A stretch of DNA of 64,000 nucleotides from Legionellaceae bacterium UBA6148 (GTDB lineage Bacteria; Pseudomonadota; Gammaproteobacteria; Legionellales; Legionellaceae), in NCBI GenBank assembly GCA_002423125.1, contig DIUW01000042.1, positions 1 through 64,000 of the forward strand. The letters run 5' to 3'. Under the pieces are notes generated by a model. The model searched no databases. It was not told the DNA's origin and saw nothing but the letters and a program-made list of their open reading frames with translations. The translations under genes were made by a program, and so were the position numbers. Shown in pieces: positions 28,326 through 36,053 of this stretch; position 1 is the stretch's first letter, and every line of letters begins with the position of its first letter.

Positions 28326-29087
28326 CTAAAAAATTCCAACCAAGGCTTTAACAAGTCCTGACTGAAGGGCAGGCACTGCATCTTTGAAGCTTAAATTGAC
28401 TTTATCCGCATTCGAGACAAGACGTACTCGATAACGTTGATACTGACTATCCATTGTCGATACTTGATTCAAACTCGACGCACTGCCTTGTTTTAATGAG
28501 GCACGATGCTCTTCATGAACATGCACGTTCCCAGCAACTTTTTCACTGATTTGAACGTCAGTAATCATCGTATAGTTCACATCCTTAACGAGTGAGTCCG
28601 CGGCCAGACCAACCAATCCTCCCGCAATTCCCCCACCAATCATTGCATTACTGTTATGCGTTAAAGAGCCCAATGCAGCACCTGCAACACCACCGGCTAA
28701 TGCACTTCCAAAACCGCCTCCCAAAGCTGATTGGCTAGCAGCAACACTCATTTTTCCCACTTTCAATATATTGGCCTGCAGCAAGTAATGCGCGCTGTTT
28801 GGGGTATTGACGACTCGGTAGCCATGGGCTTTGAAGGATGATTTCAAGGCTGGATCAACATTAATCTCTTGGTCGGATGTATTTTTAACCGATACAAATA
28901 CCGTTTTTTGCGAATCGGTAACGGGATTTAAGAAAACCGTTTCACTGAGTTTGGTACTTGTTTCTAAATGACCGTGTTCGATGGCCGTTGCGGTTGCCGC
29001 GCATCCCCCCAGTATCGTGGCTGCCCCCATGAGCGTCGTGCAGCCCCATGCCCTTTTGTTCTCTTTTAATCTTAAAAACCCTTGCAT
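28326..29087 (-). CDS. traT: TraT surface-exclusion lipoprotein
   Basis: 253 aa, about the length of F TraT. A lipoprotein signal with ILGGC is followed by the family pattern: SETVFLNPV, VKNTSDQEINV, a glycine-rich membrane segment (~115-160) and DVNYTMITDVQISEKV. TraT forms outer-membrane oligomers that block mating aggregates and can give serum resistance. Here it sits near the head of the operon, before the pilin gene, not between traG and traD as in F. Confidence 0.93.
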   Translation of the reverse strand: MQGFLRLKENKRAWGCTTLMGAATILGGCAATATAIEHGHLETSTKLSETVFLNPVTDSQKTVFVSVKNTSDQEINVDPALKSSFKAHGYRVVNTPNSAHYLLQANILKVGKMSVAASQSALGGGFGSALAGGVAGAALGSLTHNSNAMIGGGIAGGLVGLAADSLVKDVNYTMITDVQISEKVAGNVHVHEEHRASLKQGSASSLNQVSTMDSQYQRYRVRLVSNADKVNLSFKDAVPALQSGLVKALVGIF

Positions 29088-29106
29088 ATCACACTCCCTT
29101 TTTTTA

Positions 29107-29310
29107 TTAATGAACTAAATAATTCGATTGTTGCTTTAATACCAAATACTTTAGGAAATCAGCTGCAGAGTGCGCCTCTTGTGATAACTGATTCAAATCA
29201 CTATCCAATAAGGACTGATAAGCAAGCCCAAGATAGTCTGCACAAAGCTTTAATAAAGTTGCCAAATCCTGTTGACTATATGTTTTCATCCGTGTTATTT
29301 CATGCATCAT
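29107..29310 (-). CDS. Small helical protein of unknown function
   Basis: 67 aa, predicted all-helical and soluble, without recognisable motif. Its ATGATG start overlaps the stop of the preceding gene, so it is in the operon. In Legionella lvr clusters this position is taken by a CsrA-like gene (lvrC); this protein shows no CsrA features (no LTRR-type start). An internal ATG eight codons in could be the true start. Confidence 0.5.
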   Translation of the reverse strand: MMHEITRMKTYSQQDLATLLKLCADYLGLAYQSLLDSDLNQLSQEAHSAADFLKYLVLKQQSNYLVH

Positions 29311-29975
29311 CCGACTCCTAATAAGCCCTTCATCTTCGCTAATTGTTCTTCACCAATTTTTCTAGTCTGTGGCCTTATCATTAAGGTACGTTCAGGCATT
29401 TGAGGTAAGGGATGACCTTGCTTCACTAGGAAACACACGCTCTCATAAGCTTCTTTAAAAATGGCATAAGCTTTACCTTCATCTTCAATGTCTAAAAATT
29501 CAATACTCAGTCTTTGCGCCGTTAATTTAATCACCGGGTGGCTGTAGTGAATCGTATTCATGTACATCCGCCCTCTCACTTCGCGATAAGCGTCAATCGT
29601 GCTTGGCAAGTGAAGATCTTCATAAAACGCCAAACACAACGCTCGAAACTGCAAACAATTCGGTGGAAAGTCCGTAAACTTGTCTCCCATGGATAACTGT
29701 TTCAATCGCTCCATACCTGACTCCATGGCTTTAGGCGTTAAATCCTTAAGCGTATCGAACCATGTTGAGTTCGGCCTTGCACCGTTCTTGTTCACAAATA
29801 ATGGCCCGTATACGCTCATTAATTCCGTCCACAACCACGACAGGTGTTGGCTCGTTATTAAACCCGATGTCGATGGCATAGGGTTTACCGCTTGGAGATA
29901 CGGCGTCTCGGTTTTGCTCAAAGGCGTATTCCACGAACGATTTTCGATTAAATTTTTGATTGGAACGATTGCCAT
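29307..29975 (-). CDS. Phage replication protein P-like (putative helicase loader), lvrB-like position
   Basis: About 222 aa. The middle carries a pattern typical of lambda-P-like proteins: FPPNCLQFRALC, LPSTIDAYREVRG and then an HPVIKLTAQRL block. Such proteins recruit the DnaB helicase. The ATG at 29975 has GAGGAG eight bases upstream. The gene begins 230 nt inside the end of the previous gene in another frame. It may correspond to lvrB of Legionella elements (from memory of that cluster, not verified). Confidence 0.65.
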   Translation of the reverse strand: MAIVPIKNLIENRSWNTPLSKTETPYLQAVNPMPSTSGLITSQHLSWLWTELMSVYGPLFVNKNGARPNSTWFDTLKDLTPKAMESGMERLKQLSMGDKFTDFPPNCLQFRALCLAFYEDLHLPSTIDAYREVRGRMYMNTIHYSHPVIKLTAQRLSIEFLDIEDEGKAYAIFKEAYESVCFLVKQGHPLPQMPERTLMIRPQTRKIGEEQLAKMKGLLGVG

Positions 29976-30798
29976 GCTGCGCACTCCTCAATTGATTTAA
30001 AGCTACTTTTTGTTGTTGATACTCAAATCCACGTTCTAGCCATTGAAGGTAAACTGGGTTGAAATCGAGCCACTGAGTGTTTCGTGCTTGGTTGTGACGA
30101 ATGAAGGCTAAAAGCTCAGAAGGTTCGGTTACTGTTTCAAACCCCTTTGCCTTGGCTATTGCTATGGTTTCGCAATCTGGGTAGAAATTTGGGGAGATGG
30201 GTTGTTTGGTGTTTGAGAAATTTTCAATCATCTCTCCCGCTGTTAGTTTGTTTGTTTTAGTTATATATAAAACCTTCTTTGCAGTGATTTTTTGAAAGTC
30301 ATTGATGGGTGATTCGCTGTGTTTTACGGTTTCTAACCTGGCATCGTAAACTACCAGATCTTCTGTATTCTCAATGGGTTCAGATAGATAAACGTCAACG
30401 ACATCATCTGTGTATTCTTGTTTTTGACCTAAAAAATGAGCGTAGATTTTTGGCAAATGAATGAATTGGCATTTTAGTTTTTGACCCTGGGTAAGCAGCC
30501 TGAAATTTTCGCTACAACTTTCTGTGATGGTTCTCAAGTAACTGCGAATGGTTTGTTTTTGTGGGATGCCAGCGCCCTTTCGACCAGGTGCGTGATCAAT
30601 CGTTAGCAAAATTGCTAGATCACGGTAGCTCAAACCTTCGACGATTCCTGTGTTTGGATCGGCTCGGTTGATCATTGCACTAACAAGATATCTGTGAGCG
30701 TGCGTTAAACCAGCGAATCTTGATTCGATTTCTTTTCTTGCGTTATTATATTTTGTGATTTCAATCAACGAAGGATGTGAAAATATAAACTCAGACAT
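29746..30798 (-). CDS. Putative replication/regulatory protein at the head of the tra operon, lvrA-like position
   Basis: About 350 aa. The N terminus (~15-100) looks like a winged-helix DNA-binding region (HRYLVSAMINRADPNTGIVEGLSYRDLAILL), of the kind seen in phage replication initiators and primosomal DnaT-like proteins; the rest is not recognised. It is the first gene of the transfer operon and stands opposite a phage-type repressor, which matches the lvrR-lvrA arrangement known from Legionella elements. Two ATGs are adjacent (30801 and 30798); GAGG fits 30798. The last 230 nt overlap the next gene out of frame. Confidence 0.6.
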   Translation of the reverse strand: MSEFIFSHPSLIEITKYNNARKEIESRFAGLTHAHRYLVSAMINRADPNTGIVEGLSYRDLAILLTIDHAPGRKGAGIPQKQTIRSYLRTITESCSENFRLLTQGQKLKCQFIHLPKIYAHFLGQKQEYTDDVVDVYLSEPIENTEDLVVYDARLETVKHSESPINDFQKITAKKVLYITKTNKLTAGEMIENFSNTKQPISPNFYPDCETIAIAKAKGFETVTEPSELLAFIRHNQARNTQWLDFNPVYLQWLERGFEYQQQKVALNQLRSAQHGNRSNQKFNRKSFVEYAFEQNRDAVSPSGKPYAIDIGFNNEPTPVVVVDGINERIRAIICEQERCKAELNMVRYA

Positions 30799-30803
30799 CA
30801 TTA

Positions 30804-30825
30804 CCTCTATTATTGTTTATAGAGG
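30804..30825 (-). promoter_or_regulatory. Hairpin covering the ribosome-binding site of the first operon gene
   Basis: CCTCTAT (30804-30810) and ATAGAGG (30819-30825) form a perfect 7-bp stem with an 8-nt loop. On the minus-strand transcript the 3' arm contains the GAGG that serves the ATG at 30798. Pairing would hide the ribosome-binding site. It could also act as an operator at the DNA level. Confidence 0.6.
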
Positions 30826-30843
30826 CAAAACTGCTATATTCAC

Positions 30844-30864
30844 TTATAACTTGATATGTTATAA
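30844..30864. promoter_or_regulatory. Palindromic operator candidate TTATAAC-N7-GTTATAA
   Basis: Perfect 7-bp arms (30844-30850 and 30858-30864) lie in the promoter region of the transfer operon, about 45 bp upstream of its first start codon. The arrangement suits a dimeric repressor such as the divergently encoded S24-type protein. Its arms differ from those of the palindromes near the repressor gene. Confidence 0.55.
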
Positions 30865-30894
30865 TTGAGTTTGGCAGTTATTGCCTTGAACAAG

Positions 30895-30935
30895 TAGCTG
30901 GAAGTCTTCGGTCGCCAAACAGTAGCTTCCAGCTA
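30895..30935. repeat. 10-bp inverted repeat with 21-nt spacer
   Basis: TAGCTGGAAG (30895-30904) is repeated inverted as CTTCCAGCTA (30926-30935). No T-tract follows on either strand, so it is not a typical terminator. It lies in the middle of the divergent intergenic region and may be a leader structure or protein-binding site. Confidence 0.6.
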
Positions 30936-31028
30936 TTCATACTATTAATTGTTAATTTCTTTAGCTCTTTACTAAATCCTAAAAAATCATGTTAACTTCA
31001 GATAAATGCAGCTAGATAAGTTTCCTTT

Positions 31029-31074
31029 AGCCCTACACTCTAAAGTGTAGGGCTAATTTAACACTCTAAAGTGT
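31029..31074. promoter_or_regulatory. Two phased ACACT-CTAA-AGTGT operators upstream of the repressor gene
   Basis: A 26-bp palindrome (31029-31054) is followed by a second copy of its core ACACTCTAAAGTGT (31061-31074). The two centres are 26 bp apart, about two and a half helix turns. They lie 80-125 bp upstream of the repressor start and are the best candidates for autoregulatory operators of that protein. Confidence 0.7.
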
Positions 31075-31154
31075 AGGCGTCAATACTAATTACTTTGATT
31101 GTTACTATTAATTAATTCATATATGCTTTGGCTTAAAAAGATGACTTTCAATCG

Positions 31155-31793
31155 ATGAACACACTCAGTACGAATCTTAACAACTTGTTGCATAATGAAA
31201 ATATTAGCGAAAATGAGCTTGCGCGCAGGACAGGCGTTGCACAACAAATAATTAATAGAATACTGTCTGGAGAAAATAAAAACCCAAAAATATCGACGTT
31301 GAACCCATTGGCTAATTATTTTGGAGTGTCAATCAGCCAGTTAATTGGTGATGAAGGTCAAGAAGATAAAACAAAACTTGATGTTCAACTTATGAGTTGG
31401 CAACAGATCCCAATAATTAATCTAAAGTCATTAGAAGAGCAGCCACTTAATGACTTATTATTACAAGATAATGAGAAATTATTAGTCGATATTAAACCAT
31501 TTAGAACACAAATATTTGCAACCAAGATGGTTGGTGACTCTATGGATCCTAAATTTCCAGATGGTACCATTTTAATATTTGACATTAACAAGAAACCATC
31601 AACTGGAGATTTTGCCTTACTTAAATCGTCGAACAATAAGGTTGAATTTAGACAAATTTTTATTAAAAACAATAATGTACATAAGAAATGCATGAATCCA
31701 ACGCATGAAGACTACAATGCTACGTTAGTGATCAATGATTTTGAGTGCCTTGGTTTGTTAATTCAATCCAGAACCAACTATGTTTTTGGCTGA
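31155..31793 (+). CDS. Phage-type repressor, HTH plus S24/LexA-like peptidase domain
   Basis: 212 aa. Residues ~1-62 form an HTH of the lambda-repressor type (ENELARRTGVAQQIINRILSGENK), and residues ~115-205 form an S24 peptidase domain with the catalytic-serine motif GDSM (MVGDSMDPKFPDGTILIFD) and a downstream lysine (FALLK). Such repressors self-cleave when RecA is activated by DNA damage. The gene is divergent from the transfer operon, with palindromic sites between them. It occupies the place of lvrR in Legionella elements, so it probably keeps the tra operon off until the SOS response. Confidence 0.85.
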   Translation: MNTLSTNLNNLLHNENISENELARRTGVAQQIINRILSGENKNPKISTLNPLANYFGVSISQLIGDEGQEDKTKLDVQLMSWQQIPIINLKSLEEQPLNDLLLQDNEKLLVDIKPFRTQIFATKMVGDSMDPKFPDGTILIFDINKKPSTGDFALLKSSNNKVEFRQIFIKNNNVHKKCMNPTHEDYNATLVINDFECLGLLIQSRTNYVFG

Positions 31794-31802
31794 TAGACTT
31801 TC

Positions 31803-32510
31803 TTAATCGACAATCAAAGATACTTCTTTCTTCTTTAATAGAAATGCCAGAAAACTCGCTGGAACAACAGCAATTAACCCATACACAAGTTTAAATGCTA
31901 ATGCGCTACTCATGAGAATAATTATGCCATTAAACGACATCATTCCAAAAAATGTAATTATACCAGCAATGAATGTAGCTGCTCCTTCACTTATACTTGA
32001 GGCTAACAAGCTACGCCTCCAAAATAGTCGACCATTCATCTTAAGTTTCCATTTTTCAATAAGATGGATATTTAGAAAGGCACTAATTAAATAACCAACA
32101 ACGCCCGCGTTCGTAAAACGGGCAACGTGCCCCAATACTTGATTATAAGCATTTGAGTGATCCCAGTACTCAGGTGATGGAAACAAATTTACCATCGATA
32201 ATAAAAATGCAAATAGATAACCACAAATGACTGTTTCTAAAATTAATCGCTTTGCAAGATCTTTCCCATATACTTCTGTATATACGTTCGATAAAAAAAA
32301 TGAAAAAGTATATATTAGTGTCGAGCCTGGCTCTGGAAAAGGCCCAATAAGCACCACTTTATAAGCTACCACTGTTGCGGAGAGTAAAAATGTAAGATAG
32401 ACCATGGCCATAATTCTTATGTACTTGAAATTCGGTGTTTTTTCTCCACTGTAATAATAGATTTTTGTGTTAATTTTACTCTCAATACTTTCTATAATGG
32501 AGGTTGTCAT
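31803..32510 (-). CDS. VUT/YhhQ-family transporter (queuosine precursor type)
   Basis: 235 aa with about six membrane segments. It matches the VUT family (Pfam Vut_1): SATVVAYKVVLIGPFPEPG, FLSNVYTEVYGKDLAKRLI, FTNAGVVGYLISAFLNIHLIEKWK and SSISEGAATFIAGIITFFG. E. coli YhhQ imports 7-deazaguanine precursors of queuosine. The gene is last in a three-gene operon and overlaps the preceding stop as TAATG. The actual substrate here is not known. Confidence 0.85.
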   Translation of the reverse strand: MTTSIIESIESKINTKIYYYSGEKTPNFKYIRIMAMVYLTFLLSATVVAYKVVLIGPFPEPGSTLIYTFSFFLSNVYTEVYGKDLAKRLILETVICGYLFAFLLSMVNLFPSPEYWDHSNAYNQVLGHVARFTNAGVVGYLISAFLNIHLIEKWKLKMNGRLFWRRSLLASSISEGAATFIAGIITFFGMMSFNGIIILMSSALAFKLVYGLIAVVPASFLAFLLKKKEVSLIVD

Positions 32511-33025
32511 TACGCATAAATCCTTTGAAAATCTTTTATGGTTTGTTCCTGAATCGCAGTACTGATAATGTTTTTGATATCATCGTGAGCAAAATCATTG
32601 AACAAGTTTGGATCACAGTAAAGTTCATGGGCCGAGTATCTCTTTTCATTATGTTCTTGTAATTTATTTACAATAAAAACTGTTTCCCCTTCTGATAGTT
32701 CCTGTCCAGCAATGGATCTTGACTGATGGAGTTGATGAAATTTATTTTCTTTTAATAATGCATAAAAAGTTATTGCCCTAACATCAAACGATGAGAATTC
32801 ATTAAGCATTGAGTCATTTACAACAAGTTCTTTTGGAAAATATGGAACGACTTGTGGTTTTATACCGCTAATCATAACTAATAATGATGTTTCATTACTG
32901 TCTTTATTGGTATTAACATCGACAATTTTACAACGATATTTTTTAGACTCTTTGCTAAACTCATGATAACTAACAACCAAAGAATTAAACCAAGCAGGTA
33001 ACATTTTTGACGTTTTCCAAATCAT
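32510..33025 (-). CDS. Unknown protein in the asparaginase-transporter operon
   Basis: 171 aa, soluble and mixed alpha/beta by appearance, no signal peptide or membrane segment, and no family that I recognise. It lies between the asparaginase-like gene (12 bp away) and the transporter (overlapping by one base). Tight coupling suggests that it works with both. Confidence 0.6.
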   Translation of the reverse strand: MIWKTSKMLPAWFNSLVVSYHEFSKESKKYRCKIVDVNTNKDSNETSLLVMISGIKPQVVPYFPKELVVNDSMLNEFSSFDVRAITFYALLKENKFHQLHQSRSIAGQELSEGETVFIVNKLQEHNEKRYSAHELYCDPNLFNDFAHDDIKNIISTAIQEQTIKDFQRIYA

Positions 33026-33037
33026 AACCCCATCACC

Positions 33038-34063
33038 TCAATATTGATCAAATATCCTTTGAATTTCCACTACATTTTGTGTTTTTGTCAAAGCAACCGC
33101 TAATAAAATCCGCGCTTTTTGAGGACTCAATGAACCGGACGCAATAGTTCCATGATTATCGTCCAATTTTGGATCTCTATTAACAGTCCCTTGCCCAGTT
33201 CTAGAGCATCGAACAACAAGAGTTCCTTTATTACTGGCTTCAATTAAAGCATTTTTAACTTCTTCTGGTTGATATCCTTTACCCAGGCCAGCACTAATAA
33301 TCCCTTTTGCATTGTTTGATATAGCGGCCTTAACAAAAGTATCGTCCATGCCCATATGACCGTATATTATATATATTTTCGCAAAATTACTCATGTCGTT
33401 TATGCTAAACTCACTTGAGTGAGTATGTCTATGTTGATCAACGCTATGAATGTTTATCTGTTGTCCTTGTATATCTCCAATCACACCAACTCCATTTATT
33501 GAAAAATCCCCAATAATAGATGGATTTAATTTGCATGCATTGCGGGCATTTACTATCGAATCATTAAATGTGAGCACAACCCCCATTCCGAAAACTTTCT
33601 CATTACTAGCAAGTAGTATTGAGTTATATAAATTTTTATCTCCATCATAGCCAAGCGCTTTATAAGGCCTAAATGATCCGGTAAAAACTATCGGTTTTTT
33701 AGTATTAATTACCAAACTTATAAAATAAGCTGTTTCTTCTATGCAATTTGTTCCATGAGTGATTACAACCCCATGTATATCTTCATCATTTACCAAGTCA
33801 TGAATTCTTCGTGCAACAATTAACAAATCATCATTAGAGATTTCATGACTAATTTTCTGTAATAGCTGCTCGCCAATAACTTCTAATTTCGTTTTATCAA
33901 GATTAAGCGCAGATAACAACGTATGAATATCAGCTGATGGTTTATCATAAAATTCTTCGGCCTGGCTCTTAGCAACAGAAGCAATCGTTCCACCTAAAGC
34001 AAGTACATAAATACGAGTCGTTTTATTATTTTTTAATAATACCGAGCGATTAGCAATTTCCAT
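33038..34063 (-). CDS. Asparaginase-family amidohydrolase with changed catalytic motif
   Basis: 341 aa, cytoplasmic (no signal peptide), full-length for the family. Motif 1 is ALGGTIAS, carrying the nucleophile Thr. Motif 2 reads ITHGTNCIEETAYF where the family has HGTDTMEETA: the catalytic-pair Asp is Asn and the next Thr is Cys. The lysine corresponding to K162 of the E. coli type II enzyme appears kept (NACKLNP). The C terminus (VRCSRTG, ASGSLSPQKARILLAVALT) is typical. The fold is clear; the substitution suggests a changed substrate or weak asparaginase activity. It is first in an operon with an unknown gene and a VUT transporter. Confidence 0.85.
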   Translation of the reverse strand: MEIANRSVLLKNNKTTRIYVLALGGTIASVAKSQAEEFYDKPSADIHTLLSALNLDKTKLEVIGEQLLQKISHEISNDDLLIVARRIHDLVNDEDIHGVVITHGTNCIEETAYFISLVINTKKPIVFTGSFRPYKALGYDGDKNLYNSILLASNEKVFGMGVVLTFNDSIVNARNACKLNPSIIGDFSINGVGVIGDIQGQQINIHSVDQHRHTHSSEFSINDMSNFAKIYIIYGHMGMDDTFVKAAISNNAKGIISAGLGKGYQPEEVKNALIEASNKGTLVVRCSRTGQGTVNRDPKLDDNHGTIASGSLSPQKARILLAVALTKTQNVVEIQRIFDQY

Positions 34064-34123
34064 AGTATCCCTGTAGCAATGACATATTATTAACCATTAT
34101 ACCCTAAATTATAAAAAGAGTTG

Positions 34124-34170
34124 CCAATCTTACGGTCCGTGCCACCAGGGGCTATAGACCGTAAGATTGG
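34124..34170. repeat. Perfect 14-bp inverted repeat (long hairpin)
   Basis: CCAATCTTACGGTC (34124-34137) pairs with GACCGTAAGATTGG (34157-34170) across a 19-nt loop that contains TGCCACCAGG. It lies in the non-coding stretch 34064-34357 between the asparaginase operon and the partition operon. No T-tract follows directly. A smaller related hairpin stands on the other side of the par genes (37399-37430). Confidence 0.75.
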
Positions 34171-34282
34171 GTCTAAGTATTTGATTTACCCCGTTTTTTG
34201 TTGAGGGATCTCTCGGGCTTTCATGCTTGTCCCGATGATTTTTTTATATCTCAACATACACAACTCTACGAGGCTTCGTAAG

Positions 34283-34314
34283 CCATAATCATTTTCTTTT
34301 TGCCATGATTATGG
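34283..34314. repeat. 9-bp inverted repeat downstream of the par operon
   Basis: CCATAATCA (34283-34291) and TGATTATGG (34306-34314) form a stem with a 14-nt loop, 44 bp beyond the stop of the last par-linked gene. It may help end the par transcript, but no U-tract follows on the minus strand. Confidence 0.5.
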
Positions 34315-34357
34315 AGCAGCTACAAATAGTTACTCATAATTACAATACTAAGAATAA

Positions 34358-34852
34358 TTAATTATTGCTCATTATAGAATCAAAAAATGATTTTTCTCCT
34401 ATACTGAGTCTAATTGAAACCGCTTTTCGTATAAGCCCTGTGCGCACGTCTTTCATCAGTGGATTTATTAACTTTATTTTCATTTCTAACTCGAGCAACT
34501 TTTCTTTGATATCTGGGGAAAGAAAAACTTGTGTTGCACCTTCCAATGGCCGTTGATTGAGCCCTTCATATATATCATCAATCAATTCCACATAATCTTG
34601 ATCTCGTTGATAATCAGCCCATTTTATCCCGGAACATGTAAATAAATAATATTTTATCGCATCTTCTATTAATAAGCTTTGTTTGCCTCTCCCTTCATAA
34701 TCTTTTGCTGCTTGATTTTTTAACTTTATTCGAATATCTGTAGGAAACCTTATACAGATCATCCACTTATCTTGTTTATCAGGTAACGAAAAAATCAATT
34801 TTTTTACCTTTCTCTGTCTAATTTGTTCCATATAATCCACCAAATAGAGCAA
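34358..34852 (-). CDS. Ribbon-helix-helix-like plasmid protein linked to parAB
   Basis: 164 aa (perhaps starting at the internal Met at residue 8). Residues ~30-75 read ICIRFPTDIRIKLKNQAAKDYEGRG..., followed by a helix, which suits a ribbon-helix-helix or Arc/CopG-like fold. The rest is helical and unrecognised. It lies 41 bp downstream of parB on the same strand and may be a third partition or copy-control component. Confidence 0.55.
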   Translation of the reverse strand: MLYLVDYMEQIRQRKVKKLIFSLPDKQDKWMICIRFPTDIRIKLKNQAAKDYEGRGKQSLLIEDAIKYYLFTCSGIKWADYQRDQDYVELIDDIYEGLNQRPLEGATQVFLSPDIKEKLLELEMKIKLINPLMKDVRTGLIRKAVSIRLSIGEKSFFDSIMSNN

Positions 34853-34893
34853 TCAAAATAATCAAAATAATTTCTTTTCTCTTTTAAATTCAG

Positions 34894-36051
34894 CTAGTTA
34901 ATCTCGAAACGACCCGGGTCGGATTGCTCCAATCTAGCAAGAACCATTATCCGCTCAAGAAGACTTTCCAAATTTAAAAAAGGAGAGCTTCCCTCAGACT
35001 TAAAGTTTAACTCGGGTATTTTTTTTAATAGAAACTCATGAAATCTCAGTGTGTCTTTCTCGTCTTTGATTTTAAAAATAGCTGTTCGCTTGACAGCTCC
35101 ACCACTACGACCACGAGCTAATGGCTTAGAAACTTTTAATTGAGTACTGTTTGAAATATTGCTCGATTCGGAATATAAACGATTTATTTCCATTTCAATT
35201 TGTTCTGTTTTTTTACTAACCCATAAACGAATCCACTTAAATGAAACTCGATTAGACTCAACTAACTCAATCATTTTTTTAGGATAATTTTTTTCATTCA
35301 AAGATAATCGTTTTAAAGCACCAGCAATATCTTGGTTCAATCCAATAATTGAACTGAGCTCTTTCACTGGTATATCCGATGCCCCTTCACCTTTTAGAAG
35401 TTCACGAACAATCAAAAAATTTTGAGCGACAGAGAGTCCTTTTCTTAAATTATTTTCTGACAACTGACGTCTGAGTTTTCGATGTTTGACTTTTAATTTG
35501 GCCAGCATCGTTTCATCGGTTATTTCAATGCACGTAAGCGCCTTAACACCAGCCATCATACCTGCAAGTCGCCGTTGATGCCCTTCTAAAACAACATATC
35601 CATATTCCAAAGTAGAATTTACAAAATATTCGGGATCATTGTTTTTGTCTGCTAAAAAAATTTCAATAGGTTCAATCAAGCCATCCATTCTAATTGAAAG
35701 CGCTAACCCACGTAAAAAATCATAACTAGCCTCTAAATGTTCATCCGCTTCAAGATCTAATTCAGAATACTCTGGTATATGATATTCACTAGATGAGTCG
35801 TTGTAATAACAAAGCGATCGTTCCGTTCCCAAACCTAAAACACGTATTAACCACGCATCATCAATAACCTCTCCAGGCCTCGGATTTGCTGGATCGGGTA
35901 TTAAAAAAAATGGATTATGTTCAACCAATTGCTTTCCGCGTGATGGCTTAATTTCAGCAGTTATTGCTGCACGTGTAACTGTACTCGGTTTATTACTACC
36001 AATAGATGAGTTAATAAGTTTTGATGATATCCTAACTTTTGCATCTTTCAT
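34894..36051 (-). CDS. parB: ParB-family partition protein
   Basis: 385 aa. The ParB N-terminal domain is visible at ~85-170 (a DGLIEPIEIFLAD-type block and VVLEGHQRRLAGMMAGV), followed by the helix-turn-helix region (VKELSSIIGLNQDIAGALKRL). It binds a centromere site and stimulates ParA. Two bases separate it from parA, so they are coupled. Confidence 0.88.
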   Translation of the reverse strand: MKDAKVRISSKLINSSIGSNKPSTVTRAAITAEIKPSRGKQLVEHNPFFLIPDPANPRPGEVIDDAWLIRVLGLGTERSLCYYNDSSSEYHIPEYSELDLEADEHLEASYDFLRGLALSIRMDGLIEPIEIFLADKNNDPEYFVNSTLEYGYVVLEGHQRRLAGMMAGVKALTCIEITDETMLAKLKVKHRKLRRQLSENNLRKGLSVAQNFLIVRELLKGEGASDIPVKELSSIIGLNQDIAGALKRLSLNEKNYPKKMIELVESNRVSFKWIRLWVSKKTEQIEMEINRLYSESSNISNSTQLKVSKPLARGRSGGAVKRTAIFKIKDEKDTLRFHEFLLKKIPELNFKSEGSSPFLNLESLLERIMVLARLEQSDPGRFEIN

Positions 36052-36053
36052 TT

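Noticed and set aside
29107..29310. CsrA homologue (LvrC) in the third position of the lvr-like module
   Set aside because: The 67-aa protein has none of the CsrA sequence features.
34230..34247. Terminator TCGGG...CCCGA with T-run on the plus strand
   Set aside because: No plus-strand gene lies upstream and the stem is only 5 bp with a 13-nt loop.
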